A stretch of DNA of 26,109 nucleotides from JAQGMV01 sp046597455 (GTDB lineage Bacteria; Pseudomonadota; Gammaproteobacteria; Burkholderiales; SG8-41), in contig JBKJKJ010000457.1 in the NCBI GenBank assembly GCA_046597455.1, forward strand, positions 1-26,109, in the 5' to 3' direction. Below the pieces are notes generated by a model. It was not told where the DNA came from, did no database searches, and saw only the letters and a list, made by a program, of their open reading frames with translations. Of the stretch, positions 1-7,514 are shown one piece after another (positions within the stretch are counted from its first letter, which is position 1; each line of letters starts with the position of its first letter). A program made the position numbers and the translations under genes.

Positions 1-38
1 CGCAGTGGAAGCAGATCGCAGCCACGCGCAAAATCGTC
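1..38 (+). repeat. Left arm of a 38-bp perfect inverted repeat
   Basis: The first 38 bases are the exact reverse complement of 164-201, the C-terminal coding end of the Bug gene at 155-1123. Read on the plus strand this arm gives the same residues as that gene's end (QWKQIAATRKIV), after which the frame goes into unrelated sequence and stops at 87-89. The match breaks at base 39, and on its outer side it is cut by the window edge, so the true arm may be longer. It may be an inverted duplication of a gene end or a chimeric or contig-end artefact; the sequence alone cannot decide. Confidence 0.9.
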
Positions 39-40
39 TT

Positions 41-59
41 GGCCCGCCCGCGGCGGGCC
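41..59. other. GC-rich hairpin beyond the Bug gene 3' end
   Basis: GGCCCGCC (41-48) pairs perfectly with GGCGGGCC (52-59) around a three-base loop. It lies about 95 bases beyond the stop codon of the leftward Bug gene. No clear T-run follows on either strand, so it is a possible weak transcription end or mRNA-stabilising structure rather than a textbook terminator. Confidence 0.4.
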
Positions 60-154
60 TTACCCCGCTCAGGACGAACGGAATCGTGAAGCGTACTTAA
101 GGCTCGGGACACCGGCGCGCGGAAACGCGAGTGCGCGTGCTGCGACAGGGCGTG

Positions 155-1123
155 CTATTCCACGACGATTTTGCGCGTGGCTGCGATCTGCTTCCACTGC
201 GCGAGCTCGTTCTTCACGCGCGCGGAGAAGGCCGCGGGGCTTATCGCCACCGGCAGCATTCCATCGGGCTCGAGCAGCGTGCGCAACTCGGGCGCAGTCG
301 CAATTTCGTTTATTCCGCGGTTCAGCCGCTCCAGCAGCGGTGCGGGCGTGCCGGCAGGCGCGAAAACCCCGACCCAGACCTCGTTCGAGAAACCCGGTAC
401 TGCGGCGCTGAGCGGCGGCAAATCAGGAAAGGCGGGGTGGGGCTGGCGCGACGTCACTGCGAGGACCCTGACCTTACCGCTCTTCAGGAAAGCCGCGAGT
501 GTCGCGTGGCTCGAGATCATCACCTGAATCTGCCCACCCGCCAGATCGATGGCCGCGTTCGCGGCTCCTTTGTACGGCACATGGCTCAACTGCATCTTCG
601 CGGCCGCGCTCAGCAGCTCGGTTGCCATGTGACCTATCGAGCCGACTCCCGCGGATCCGTAGGTGAGCTCACCGGGCTTCGCGCGAGCAGCCGCGATGAG
701 CTCGGCGGCGGACTTGAACGGCGTCGAGGACGAAACGGCGAGCAGCGACGGGTTCTGTCCGACGATCGCTATAGGTGCGAATGCGGCGATCGGGTCGTAA
801 GGCAGCCGGGGCTGGGTCGCGGCTGCGGTTAGAAAAGTCGACGAGGTCAGCAGGAGCACAGAACCGTCGCGAGGCGATTTGGCCACTACATCCGCGCCGA
901 CCGTGCCTGCGGCGCCCGGCTTGTTCTCGACGATCACCGTGGTCTCCAGGCGCTTTGCAAGCGGCGGTGCAATGGCGCGGGCGATCGCATCGTTGCTCGC
1001 CCCCGCCGAGAAGGGCACCACGATCCGGATCAGCTTGGGCGCCGAGTCCTGCGCGGTTGCAAGCCCCGAAATGCCGAGGGCGGCGCCGATGAGCAGCACA
1101 ACGGGTGAAACGAGACGTCGCAT
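155..1123 (-). CDS. Bug/TctC-family periplasmic solute-binding protein
   Basis: The product (322 aa) is a periplasmic binding protein of the Bug family, the soluble receptor of tripartite tricarboxylate transporters, which usually bind small carboxylates. A Sec signal peptide is visible (basic MRR, hydrophobic core, ATA-Q cleavage near residue 24). It is followed by family landmarks: IRIVVPFSAG, the VIVENKPGAAGTVGADVVAKS block, HVPYKGA and the GVFAPAGTP segment. Length is normal for the family. The ATG at 1123 has a good GGAGG box (complement of 1131-1135) seven bases upstream. The gene is divergent from the RpiR regulator at 1300, which may control both. No TctA/TctB genes are nearby, so the membrane partner is unknown. 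The ligand cannot be read from the sequence. Its 3' end is shared with the inverted repeat at the window edge. Confidence 0.93.
   Translation of the reverse strand: MRRLVSPVVLLIGAALGISGLATAQDSAPKLIRIVVPFSAGASNDAIARAIAPPLAKRLETTVIVENKPGAAGTVGADVVAKSPRDGSVLLLTSSTFLTAAATQPRLPYDPIAAFAPIAIVGQNPSLLAVSSSTPFKSAAELIAAARAKPGELTYGSAGVGSIGHMATELLSAAAKMQLSHVPYKGAANAAIDLAGGQIQVMISSHATLAAFLKSGKVRVLAVTSRQPHPAFPDLPPLSAAVPGFSNEVWVGVFAPAGTPAPLLERLNRGINEIATAPELRTLLEPDGMLPVAISPAAFSARVKNELAQWKQIAATRKIVVE
164..201 (-). repeat. Right arm of the 38-bp inverted repeat, inside a Bug gene 3' end
   Basis: Exact reverse complement of 1-38. It covers the last codons of the Bug gene but not its final two residues or stop codon. 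Identity at every third codon position argues for a recent copy rather than two ancient paralogues. Confidence 0.9.
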
Positions 1124-1235
1124 GATGGTGCCTCCGCAGGTTGAATGCCGTCATCCCGCTAACGCTTCAACGCGACAGGAAGAGATTGTTCTTTCCGCGC
1201 GATGCAGGCCGCAGCCGGGGCTTATAGCTTGGAAT

Positions 1236-1264
1236 TTGACGGGTTACATTTCACAGAATATTAT
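1236..1264 (+). promoter_or_regulatory. Sigma-70-type promoter for the RpiR regulator gene
   Basis: TTGACG at 1236-1241 and TATTAT at 1259-1264 are separated by exactly 17 bases, in an AT-rich patch within otherwise GC-rich DNA. This is a near-consensus promoter pointing to the regulator, with transcription expected to start around 1270, roughly 30 bases before the ATG at 1300. Confidence 0.65.
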
Positions 1265-1269
1265 AGTGA
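1251..1269. promoter_or_regulatory. Possible operator (TCAC-N11-GTGA) over the -10 box
   Basis: A short inverted repeat, TCAC at 1251-1254 and GTGA at 1266-1269, brackets the -10 element of the regulator promoter. A regulator bound here would block its own transcription. Only four bases per arm are symmetric, so this is a suggestion from position rather than a recognised RpiR operator. Confidence 0.3.
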
Positions 1270-1299
1270 CACATTTATTTCACGACGACCAGATCGCAG

Positions 1300-2157
1300 A
1301 TGAGCGCCGAAATTCCGCTGATACGCCGCCTCCGCGAGGGGGGCGATGCGTTCTCGCGTAACCAGAGGGTGCTCGCGCGCCACGTACTCGAGAACTATCA
1401 GGCCGTTGCGTTCTCGACCGTTGCCGAGCTCGCGCAGCAATCAGGGGTGAGCGAAGCCACGATCGTGCGGTTCGCGAAAGCCCTCGACTTCAGCGGCTAT
1501 CCCGAGTTTCAAAAGGAAATCCGGCGCCTGGTTCGCGCCGAGCTGCGCGGCGCCGAGCGCTTCAGGCTCGGGGCCGCGCGCAAGGCACCCGTGCAGACAC
1601 CGCTGGATCTCATCGCTGAAAAGGAACGCGAGAACATCTCCGCCCTCTATCAGTCCTTCGATCCGCAGGCCTTCAGGAAAGCGGTGCAGATGCTGCTGCG
1701 CGCCCCCGAGGTGGTTGTCGTAGGGACGCGCAGCACCGCGCCGCTCGCCTATCACCTCTCGTTCGCCCTCAACAAGATCGCGGTCACCGCGACGCGCGTG
1801 TCGACGATCACATCCGAGACCTACGACTACGTGAGCCGCATGGATAAGCGCGCGTGCGTGGTGCTGATCGGCTTTCCGCGCTATCTGAGAGAGCAGGTCG
1901 AGCTGCTGGCATTCGCGAAGAGCCGTAAGCTCGCCACGCTCACGATCACCGACAGCACGTTTTCGCCGCTGCGCGGTGACGTGAGCCTGTATGCGCCGGC
2001 CGAATCCGCAACGTTCGTGGCTTTTCACGGCGCGCCGCTGGTACTCCTCAACGCGCTGGTGCACGAGATCAGCGTGGCGGACGAAAGCAGGACGCTCGAA
2101 GCGCTGAACCGGTTCGAAACGGTTGCCGAAAGCCGGGAATATTTCGTGAAAGACTGA
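1300..2157 (+). CDS. RpiR/MurR-family transcriptional regulator
   Basis: A 285-residue regulator with the two-domain plan of the RpiR family. The N-terminal helix-turn-helix runs over about residues 1-80, with the recognition region FSTVAELAQQSGVSEATIVRFAKALDFSGYPEFQ. A sugar-isomerase (SIS) ligand domain follows at about 125-260 (VVVVGTRSTAPLAYHLSFALNKI, then VVLIGFPRY). In this family the SIS domain senses a phosphosugar or other metabolite. The ATG at 1300 has only a weak ribosome site but fits the promoter just upstream. The gene is divergent from a Bug gene and 72 bases ahead of the AtuA/DUF4387 pair in the same direction, so control of that catabolic pair and possibly of the Bug gene is the likely role (inference). 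Effector unknown. Confidence 0.92.
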   Translation: MSAEIPLIRRLREGGDAFSRNQRVLARHVLENYQAVAFSTVAELAQQSGVSEATIVRFAKALDFSGYPEFQKEIRRLVRAELRGAERFRLGAARKAPVQTPLDLIAEKERENISALYQSFDPQAFRKAVQMLLRAPEVVVVGTRSTAPLAYHLSFALNKIAVTATRVSTITSETYDYVSRMDKRACVVLIGFPRYLREQVELLAFAKSRKLATLTITDSTFSPLRGDVSLYAPAESATFVAFHGAPLVLLNALVHEISVADESRTLEALNRFETVAESREYFVKD

Positions 2158-2229
2158 CCGCAACATCTTCGCGGCGACCTGACGACCTCTGTCGGGCGCG
2201 GCGAGCACACGCCACAAGGAAAAGGCCTG

Positions 2230-3600
2230 ATGCCTATCGATCGCAGTAAAAAGACACTGAAAGTCCTCATCTCGACGGGGCATCTCGGAACGGCGCCGTC
2301 GAACCCCGAGAGTTTTCGTCTCGGCATGGCGGCCAACCCCGATTACGTCGTTGCCGATGGCGGCAGCTCCGATCCAGGCCCCGTCTATCTCGGCGAAGAC
2401 ACGACACTCGGGCACTTCGTGCGGGAGGAGCTGGAGCTCTTCCTGACCGAGTCGCGCAAGAAGGGCATACCGCTGGTGATCGGATCGGCCGGCGACACCG
2501 GAAGCAACCGCGGTGTCGACGAGTTCGTGTCGATCATTAAGGAGCTCGCACAGGAACACCAGATTCCCAAATTCAGGATCGGCTATTTCTATTCCGAAGT
2601 GCCCAAGGATTATTTCAAGCAGAAGATCAGGAGCGGCGAAGAGCTGACGGGGCTCGGCGGCTTCCCCAGCCTGACGGAGGCCGAAATCGACAAGGCGACC
2701 CGCATCGTCGCGGTCGCGGGGGTGGACCCGTTCCTGAAGCTCCTCGACATGGGCGCCGATGTCATCATCGCCGGACGCTGCGGCGACATCAACTTTACCG
2801 CGGGTCCCTGCATCCATCACGGCTTTCCTGAACCTCTCGCCTATCACATGGGCAAGATGATCGAGTGCGCTTCGCTCGTCGCCGAGCCTTTCATGGGCAA
2901 GGAGACGATCATCGGCACGATCTCGCACGATGACATCAAGATCACGCCGTATCACCCGCAGCAGCGCTGCACGGTCGGTTCGGTGGCGGGGCATTCGATG
3001 TACGAGCGCGAGACGCCATATTTCGAGCAAGCGCTCGGGGGCACGCTCGACATGAGGGAGTGCCACTACGCGCAGCACGACGAGCGCACGGTGCGCATTA
3101 CCGGCGCGAAGTGGATCCCCTCTGAAAAGCTGCGTGTGAAGATCGAGGGCGCGAAGAAGATCGGCGAGCGCTACATGGGTTTCGTGGGTCTGCGCGATCC
3201 GCACGTGGTACGCAATGTCGATGCGGCTATCGATTGGTGCAAGACCGCCGTGGCCAAGCGTTTCGGCGCCGAGCAATACGAGCTCTACTTCCACGTGTTC
3301 GGCAGGAACGGCGTGTTGAAAGACCTGGAGCCGGTGCTAGAGACGAAAGCGCACGAGCTGGGCATCGTCGTCGAAGGGCTCGCCGCGACCGATACGCTTG
3401 CCGAGAAGATCACGGACTTCGCGGTGCGCATGTTCTTCCTCGCGCGCATCCCCGGCGTGAAGGGAACGGCGGGAACGGCAGCGACGACGAAGAAGACGAT
3501 GAAATCATCGCCGGGCTATATGTGGAACGTCAATCACACCGTGCCGATCGACGATCCGATGGAGCTTTTTCCGGTGCATTGCACCGAGGCCGGCGTTTAG
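2230..3600 (+). CDS. AtuA-family protein (DUF1446; acyclic terpene utilisation type)
   Basis: The 456-residue protein resembles the AtuA/DUF1446 family, named after a Pseudomonas gene needed for growth on acyclic terpenes such as citronellol; the biochemical reaction is not settled. Visible landmarks are the N-terminal glycine-rich stretch with PDYVVADGGSSDPGPVYLG (about residues 37-56), GSAGDTGSNRG (about 91-101) and AGRCGDINFTAGPCIHHGF (about 181-199), all typical of the family's conserved core. The ATG has a good AAGGA box at 2216-2220, nine bases away. The gene lies after the RpiR regulator and before a DUF4387 gene; AtuA-like and DUF4387 proteins commonly travel together. Terpene breakdown should not be assumed, because no other atu genes are present. 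It is probably a catabolic enzyme for a small organic acid or its CoA ester (inference). Confidence 0.82.
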   Translation: MPIDRSKKTLKVLISTGHLGTAPSNPESFRLGMAANPDYVVADGGSSDPGPVYLGEDTTLGHFVREELELFLTESRKKGIPLVIGSAGDTGSNRGVDEFVSIIKELAQEHQIPKFRIGYFYSEVPKDYFKQKIRSGEELTGLGGFPSLTEAEIDKATRIVAVAGVDPFLKLLDMGADVIIAGRCGDINFTAGPCIHHGFPEPLAYHMGKMIECASLVAEPFMGKETIIGTISHDDIKITPYHPQQRCTVGSVAGHSMYERETPYFEQALGGTLDMRECHYAQHDERTVRITGAKWIPSEKLRVKIEGAKKIGERYMGFVGLRDPHVVRNVDAAIDWCKTAVAKRFGAEQYELYFHVFGRNGVLKDLEPVLETKAHELGIVVEGLAATDTLAEKITDFAVRMFFLARIPGVKGTAGTAATTKKTMKSSPGYMWNVNHTVPIDDPMELFPVHCTEAGV

Positions 3601-3628
3601 AGACTGCGGCCATGCACGTAAACGAACA

Positions 3629-3649
3629 GGAGGAACCGAAGGTTCCTCC
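3629..3649 (+). other. Intercistronic hairpin between the AtuA and DUF4387 genes
   Basis: GGAGGAACC (3629-3637) and GGTTCCTCC (3641-3649) form a perfect nine-base stem with a GAA loop in the 93-base gap between two co-directional genes. There is no T-run, so it is more likely an RNA-processing or attenuating structure than a terminator. The stem also contains a GGAGG sequence and would hide it. Confidence 0.55.
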
Positions 3650-3693
3650 GGAAACCCTCTTCCTTCGGTGGTCTACCGACAACGGGACAAACC

Positions 3694-4008
3694 ATGGCCA
3701 AATTGAGTGACCTCGCGTCGACGGTGCGCAGCAAGAACGCAGGGGTGAATCAGATTACCTTCGACATCATCTTTCCGGACGCGGCGCAGTATCGCCGCGT
3801 GCTCGAGAGCCAGGCGATCACCCGGGACAGCATCGCGAAGCTGTTCCGGATTCCGGCTTCGCGCATATCCGATTTCGTCACGTTCGATGTGGCGAATGCG
3901 ATCAAATTCACGCTGTACCGGCTGCGCCCCAGCGGCAGCCCGGGCGACTGGGACATACTCGGCTGCCAGCAGTACGGGCCGCTGCTCGACATCGAGATTC
4001 CGGATTGA
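3694..4008 (+). CDS. DUF4387-family small protein, AtuA partner
   Basis: A 104-residue protein matching the DUF4387 pattern: LASTVRSKNAGVNQITFDIIFPD at the N-terminus, a mid section ending in VANAIKFTLYRLRPSGSPGDWDILGCQQYGPLLDIEIPD. Function is unproven. It is usually encoded next to, or fused to, AtuA-like proteins, so it may be a second subunit of the same enzyme (inference). It follows the AtuA gene by 93 bases in the same direction, with a hairpin in the gap. The length is that of a complete domain. Only ten bases separate its stop from the stop of the convergent Bug gene at 4019, so the two transcripts must overlap or end within each other's coding region. Confidence 0.82.
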   Translation: MAKLSDLASTVRSKNAGVNQITFDIIFPDAAQYRRVLESQAITRDSIAKLFRIPASRISDFVTFDVANAIKFTLYRLRPSGSPGDWDILGCQQYGPLLDIEIPD

Positions 4009-4018
4009 GCCCGCTCGC

Positions 4019-5008
4019 TCATTGAGGCTCGATGCGCGCTTCGCGCGTCACCCTGATCCACTTGGCGATCTCCGAGCGCGTCAGTGCCTCCTGCTCTTCG
4101 GGTGTACTGCCAACGCGCTCGGCGCCGAGCGCGGCGAACCTGCTGCTGACCGCCGGATCATCGAGCGCCTGTAGCAGTGCGCTGCGCAGACGATCGATTG
4201 CGTGCCGCGGCGTGCCCGCAGGCGCGAGCAATCCGAACTGGCTCGAGACGACGAATCCCGGCAGCCCCGATTCCACTGCGGTCGGGACATCGGGCATCGT
4301 CGACGAGCGGGTCCTGCCGGTCTGAGCGAGCATGCGCACCTTGCCTTCGCGTGTCGGCTCGACGACGCCGGGCAAAGCGGCGAATAAAAGCTGAACGTGA
4401 CCCGCGACCAGATCGACGAGCGCCGGTCCCGCGCCTTTGTACGGGACGTGAACCATTTTCACGCCGGCCATCGAGCTGAACAACTCCGCCGCAAGGTGGC
4501 CGAGCGTGCCGCGCCCGGGGCTCGAATAGTTGAGCTCGCCCGGACGCGCTTTCGCCAGCGCGACGAGATCCTTGACGTTCTTCACCGGTAGCGCCGGATG
4601 CACGACGAGCGCGGCAGGCACCTCCGCCATGATGGAAATCGCTGCAAAGTCGCGCACCGAATCGTAGGGAAGCTTCTTCACCATGGCCGGGTTGATCACA
4701 TAGCTGCCGGACACCATAAGGATGGTGTAGCCGTCGGCCGGCGATTTCGCCGCGATTTCGGTGCCGATGGTGCTGCCCGCACCGCCGCGGTTATCGATGA
4801 GGATCTGCTGGCCGAGGGCTGCGCTCATTTTCGGCGCGACACTGCGCGCGATGATGTCCACCGGGCCGCCTGCGGCGAAAGGCACGATGATACGTACCGG
4901 CTTGCGGGGGAAATCGGGTGCCGGTGTGGACTGCGCATGAGCCGCGCCGGCGAGAGAAGCGAAGAGCGAAATCAGGGCATACGCAAGGCACAGCGGGGCG
5001 CGGCACAT
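4019..5008 (-). CDS. Bug/TctC-family periplasmic solute-binding protein
   Basis: A 329-residue exported receptor of the Bug family. The open frame extends further upstream to 5140, but the ATG at 5008 is chosen because it directly precedes a proper signal peptide (MCRAPLCLAYALISLFASLAGAAHA-Q, cleavage near residue 25) and has a TGGAG box at 5017-5022, eight bases upstream. The extra upstream codons run into a REP-like repeat. Family landmarks: VRIIVPFAAGGPVDIIARSVAP, ILIDNRGGAGSTIGTEIAAKSPADGYT, HVPYKGAGPALVDL, MPDVPTAVESG and GLLAPAGTP. It lies downstream of the ketopantoate-reductase-like gene on the same strand but is separated from it by 153 bases holding the repeat, so shared transcription is doubtful. 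Ligand unknown. Confidence 0.92.
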   Translation of the reverse strand: MCRAPLCLAYALISLFASLAGAAHAQSTPAPDFPRKPVRIIVPFAAGGPVDIIARSVAPKMSAALGQQILIDNRGGAGSTIGTEIAAKSPADGYTILMVSGSYVINPAMVKKLPYDSVRDFAAISIMAEVPAALVVHPALPVKNVKDLVALAKARPGELNYSSPGRGTLGHLAAELFSSMAGVKMVHVPYKGAGPALVDLVAGHVQLLFAALPGVVEPTREGKVRMLAQTGRTRSSTMPDVPTAVESGLPGFVVSSQFGLLAPAGTPRHAIDRLRSALLQALDDPAVSSRFAALGAERVGSTPEEQEALTRSEIAKWIRVTREARIEPQ

Positions 5009-5050
5009 CGGACGGTCTCCAGACGCTAAGAATGCTCTGTTCAACCTCGT

Positions 5051-5127
5051 CGTCTTGCTGGCGTACGCCGGCATCCATGGTTCACGTTCTGATCGAAAAT
5101 GGATTCTGGCCTTCCGCCAGAATGACG
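5051..5127. repeat. REP-like doublet of two palindromes
   Basis: Two hairpins face each other across a short spacer. The first is a near-perfect 18-base palindrome, TGCTGGCGTACGCCGGCA (5056-5073). The second is ATTCTGGC (5103-5110) pairing with GCCAGAAT (5116-5123) around a five-base loop. The element starts with CGTC and ends with GACG, so the whole 77 bases form an inverted pair. This layout resembles the repetitive extragenic palindromes scattered between genes in many proteobacteria. It sits in the gap between two leftward genes. Confidence 0.7.
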
Positions 5128-5161
5128 CTGACTGGTGCATCAGGGCTTATTCAGAAGTTCC

Positions 5162-6196
5162 CTATTTGAGCATGCTCTCCACGAGGGCGAGATTGGACCG
5201 GTCGGGTTTGAGCGCACCCAGACGGATCTGGTGATTGACGTGCGCAACAGCCGCGTTCGCAGGTGTCGGTACCTTCACCTGCCGGCCTCGTTCGACCACG
5301 ACGCCGGTCAGAAAATCGACTTCGCTGTGCCGCCCCTTCAGGTAGTCCTGCAGAACCACGCCGCGGGCTTTACGCGCGTTCGGGCCGAGATGGCCGAGCA
5401 CCGCTCTGAGGAGCTTCTCGACGGTTTCGTCGGTCGAGCCCATCAGCTGCTCGGCCGTGAAGCCGAATATCGGCTCCATTGCATAACCGAGCGCCGCGCC
5501 TACCGCCATGGTTTCCCGGCCGACCCTGATGCAAAGCTTGAACACCTCGGGGAGGTCGGTCGCTTCCCATGACTGGAGCCCGAGCATGCCGAAGACCGAA
5601 AGAATCATCGAACTGTTGACGAGCTTCGTCCACTTTGCACCGCGGATGTTCGATGTCACCGAGATCTTCGCGCTGCAGCTCATCAGGTCTTCGATCCGGC
5701 GCAGCCGCGGTGTGATCGTTCCGTCGAGCTCGCCGAACCCGAACCACGTCGTGCTGCGCGTCGTGTTGCGCTGGACGACGCCCGGCGTGAACACTTCTGC
5801 CGAAAGCTCGACGACGCAGCCGATCGTACGCGCCTCACCGACGATGGACGCGATCGCTTCGTCATTCATGCCGTTCTGCAGCCCGACGAGCACGCCGTCG
5901 CGCTTCAGATAAGGGCTGATGAGCTCGGCCATCCAGCGCGTGTCGCGTGACTTGGCCGCAAGCAGCACGATGTCGAATTCATCGTTCAGGCTTGCCAGCT
6001 CGCACACGTGGTACGCCCGGACGGGCGTGCGGAAATCCTCGTCGGACGTGACGACACGCAGTCCGCCGGTTTTCATCGCCTCCACGTGCGCCGGCCACGG
6101 GTCGATCAGCACGACGTCGTGTCCGCTGCGGGTGAGATCCGCGCCCACGCTGCTCCCGATCGCGCCGGCGCCCAGCACTGCGATTTTTCCCGTCAT
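5162..6196 (-). CDS. Ketopantoate reductase-like NADP-dependent oxidoreductase (PanE/ApbA family)
   Basis: A 344-residue protein with the two-domain plan of the 2-dehydropantoate 2-reductase family. An N-terminal Rossmann fold begins at once (KIAVLGAGAIGSSVGADL, GxGxxG at residues 9-14, then VVLIDPWPAHVEAM). The C-terminal helical domain carries WTKLVNS (lysine 191) and SEVDFLTG (glutamate 292), matching the catalytic lysine and glutamate regions. The residue at the usual conserved asparagine four after the lysine reads as serine, with asparagine one place earlier, so substrate choice may differ from true ketopantoate. The frame is open up to 6568, but the ATG at 6196 is right: it sits at the Rossmann strand and has an AAGGAGG box at 6201-6207. 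It is divergent from a Bug gene, so a catabolic rather than pantothenate role is likely (inference). Confidence 0.87.
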   Translation of the reverse strand: MTGKIAVLGAGAIGSSVGADLTRSGHDVVLIDPWPAHVEAMKTGGLRVVTSDEDFRTPVRAYHVCELASLNDEFDIVLLAAKSRDTRWMAELISPYLKRDGVLVGLQNGMNDEAIASIVGEARTIGCVVELSAEVFTPGVVQRNTTRSTTWFGFGELDGTITPRLRRIEDLMSCSAKISVTSNIRGAKWTKLVNSSMILSVFGMLGLQSWEATDLPEVFKLCIRVGRETMAVGAALGYAMEPIFGFTAEQLMGSTDETVEKLLRAVLGHLGPNARKARGVVLQDYLKGRHSEVDFLTGVVVERGRQVKVPTPANAAVAHVNHQIRLGALKPDRSNLALVESMLK

Positions 6197-6432
6197 CAGT
6201 CCTCCTTCAGCTGAATCCGACCGTGCGCTCTCGAGATCACTCGACCCGATGCCTGGTTTGTCCAGCAAGATACCAGAGGCGCGGCGCTGACTCCCAGCAC
6301 TTCGGCATACGCTGAATGTCCGGCTCGATTTTGTCGAACCGCAGATGCTGCGTTTCGCGAAAGCCACTCGCGGTAATATCTTCGCGCACGGGACAGATCG
6401 CTTCAGCCTGGCCACACAAAAAGGGGAAAGCC

Positions 6433-7449
6433 GTGAAATCGAGGATGAGGGGCGTGTCGGCAGGCGCGGTCGCCGTCGCAATGAGTATCGTTTGCCCGGC
6501 CATCGCGCAGACGGCATCGGGGGAGAAGAGCGCGGGCGGCGCGGCTTCCGGGTATCCGTCCAAGGCAATCCGTTTCGTGATCACTTATCCGATTGGCGGC
6601 GGGTCCGATTTCACCGCGCGCCCGATCGCCCAGAAACTTTCGGAGAACTGGGGCCAGCCTGTGATCATCGACAGCCGTCCCGGCGGCAGCGCGATGATCG
6701 GCACCGACTTCGTGGTGAGAAGTCCGCCCGACGGCTACACCCTGGTGCTGACCGCATCGAGCGAAGTGTCGATGAACGTGGTGCTGTTCAAGAAGATGCC
6801 TTACGACCCGGTGCGCGACCTGCAGCCGCTCACGCTCGTGGGCAGGACGCCGCCGGTGCTGCTGGCGCATCCCTCGCTGCCGGTGAAGTCGGTGAAAGAG
6901 CTCGTTGCGCTCGCACGGGCCAGGCCGGGTTCACTCAACTACGCATCGATCGGTGCGGGGACGCCGCAGCATTTTGCAGGTGAGTTGATGAAGACGACGT
7001 TTCGCATCGAGATGACTCATGTGCCTTACAAGGGTGCAGCGCCGGCATTGATCGACCTCATCGGCGGTCATGTGCCGATTGGGCTCACTGCGCCCACGAC
7101 CGCGATCCCGCACATCAAGGCCGGAAGGCTGCGCGCGCTGGGCGTGACTTCGGCTCAGCGCTCGGGCGCGATGCCGGACGTGCCCACGATCGCTGAATCG
7201 GGCGCGCCCGGTTTCGACATCGTGCAGTGGTATGCGATCTGGGTTCCGGCGAAGACGCCGAAGGACATCGCGAATAAGCTCTACACCGAGATCGTTGGCA
7301 TCATTCAGTCGCCCGATTACAGAAAGCGCCAGCTCGAGGTTGCAACGGACGTCGTGGGCTCGAGCCCCGAATCCCTCGCCGCGCTGCAGAAGTCCGAGAT
7401 CGAGAAATACCGGAAGATCGCTGCGTCGGCGGGCATCACGCCGGAGTGA
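6433..7449 (+). CDS. Bug/TctC-family periplasmic solute-binding protein
   Basis: A 338-residue Bug receptor. The preferred start is the GTG at 6433: it has an AAGGGG box at 6421-6426 with a six-base gap and gives a clean signal peptide (basic start VKSRMRG, core AGAVAVAMSIV, PAIA-Q cleavage near residue 25). The ATG at 6445 is the alternative; the upstream open frame to 6316 lacks signal-peptide character. A short low-complexity linker (TASGEKSAGGAASG) follows cleavage, then IRFVITYPIGGGSDFTARPIAQ, VIIDSRPGGSAMIGTDFVV, HVPYKGAAPALIDL, MPDVPTIAESG and a C-terminal lysine-rich helix. The usual PF in the first strand is YP here. It is divergent from the ketopantoate-reductase-like gene and 65 bases before a dienelactone-hydrolase-like gene that may share its transcript. 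Confidence 0.9.
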   Translation: MKSRMRGVSAGAVAVAMSIVCPAIAQTASGEKSAGGAASGYPSKAIRFVITYPIGGGSDFTARPIAQKLSENWGQPVIIDSRPGGSAMIGTDFVVRSPPDGYTLVLTASSEVSMNVVLFKKMPYDPVRDLQPLTLVGRTPPVLLAHPSLPVKSVKELVALARARPGSLNYASIGAGTPQHFAGELMKTTFRIEMTHVPYKGAAPALIDLIGGHVPIGLTAPTTAIPHIKAGRLRALGVTSAQRSGAMPDVPTIAESGAPGFDIVQWYAIWVPAKTPKDIANKLYTEIVGIIQSPDYRKRQLEVATDVVGSSPESLAALQKSEIEKYRKIAASAGITPE

Positions 7450-7514
7450 GCCATCCTCGCGGCGCGAATGCTTGATACCTTTACCGCTGAATCACACAAC
7501 GACCGGAGTCCCCC

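Noticed and set aside
1441..3294. Open frame of 617 codons on the minus strand
   Set aside because: It lies antisense across the RpiR and AtuA genes, both of which have clear family motifs; arginine/histidine-rich composition is typical of a GC-rich shadow frame.
3612..3710. Small 32-codon frame overlapping the DUF4387 start
   Set aside because: It merely reads through the intercistronic hairpin, has no ribosome site and overlaps a well-supported gene.
6197..6568. N-terminal extension of the ketopantoate-reductase-like frame
   Set aside because: The Rossmann strand and an AAGGAGG box fix the start at 6196; the upstream residues are arginine/serine-rich and lack fold features.
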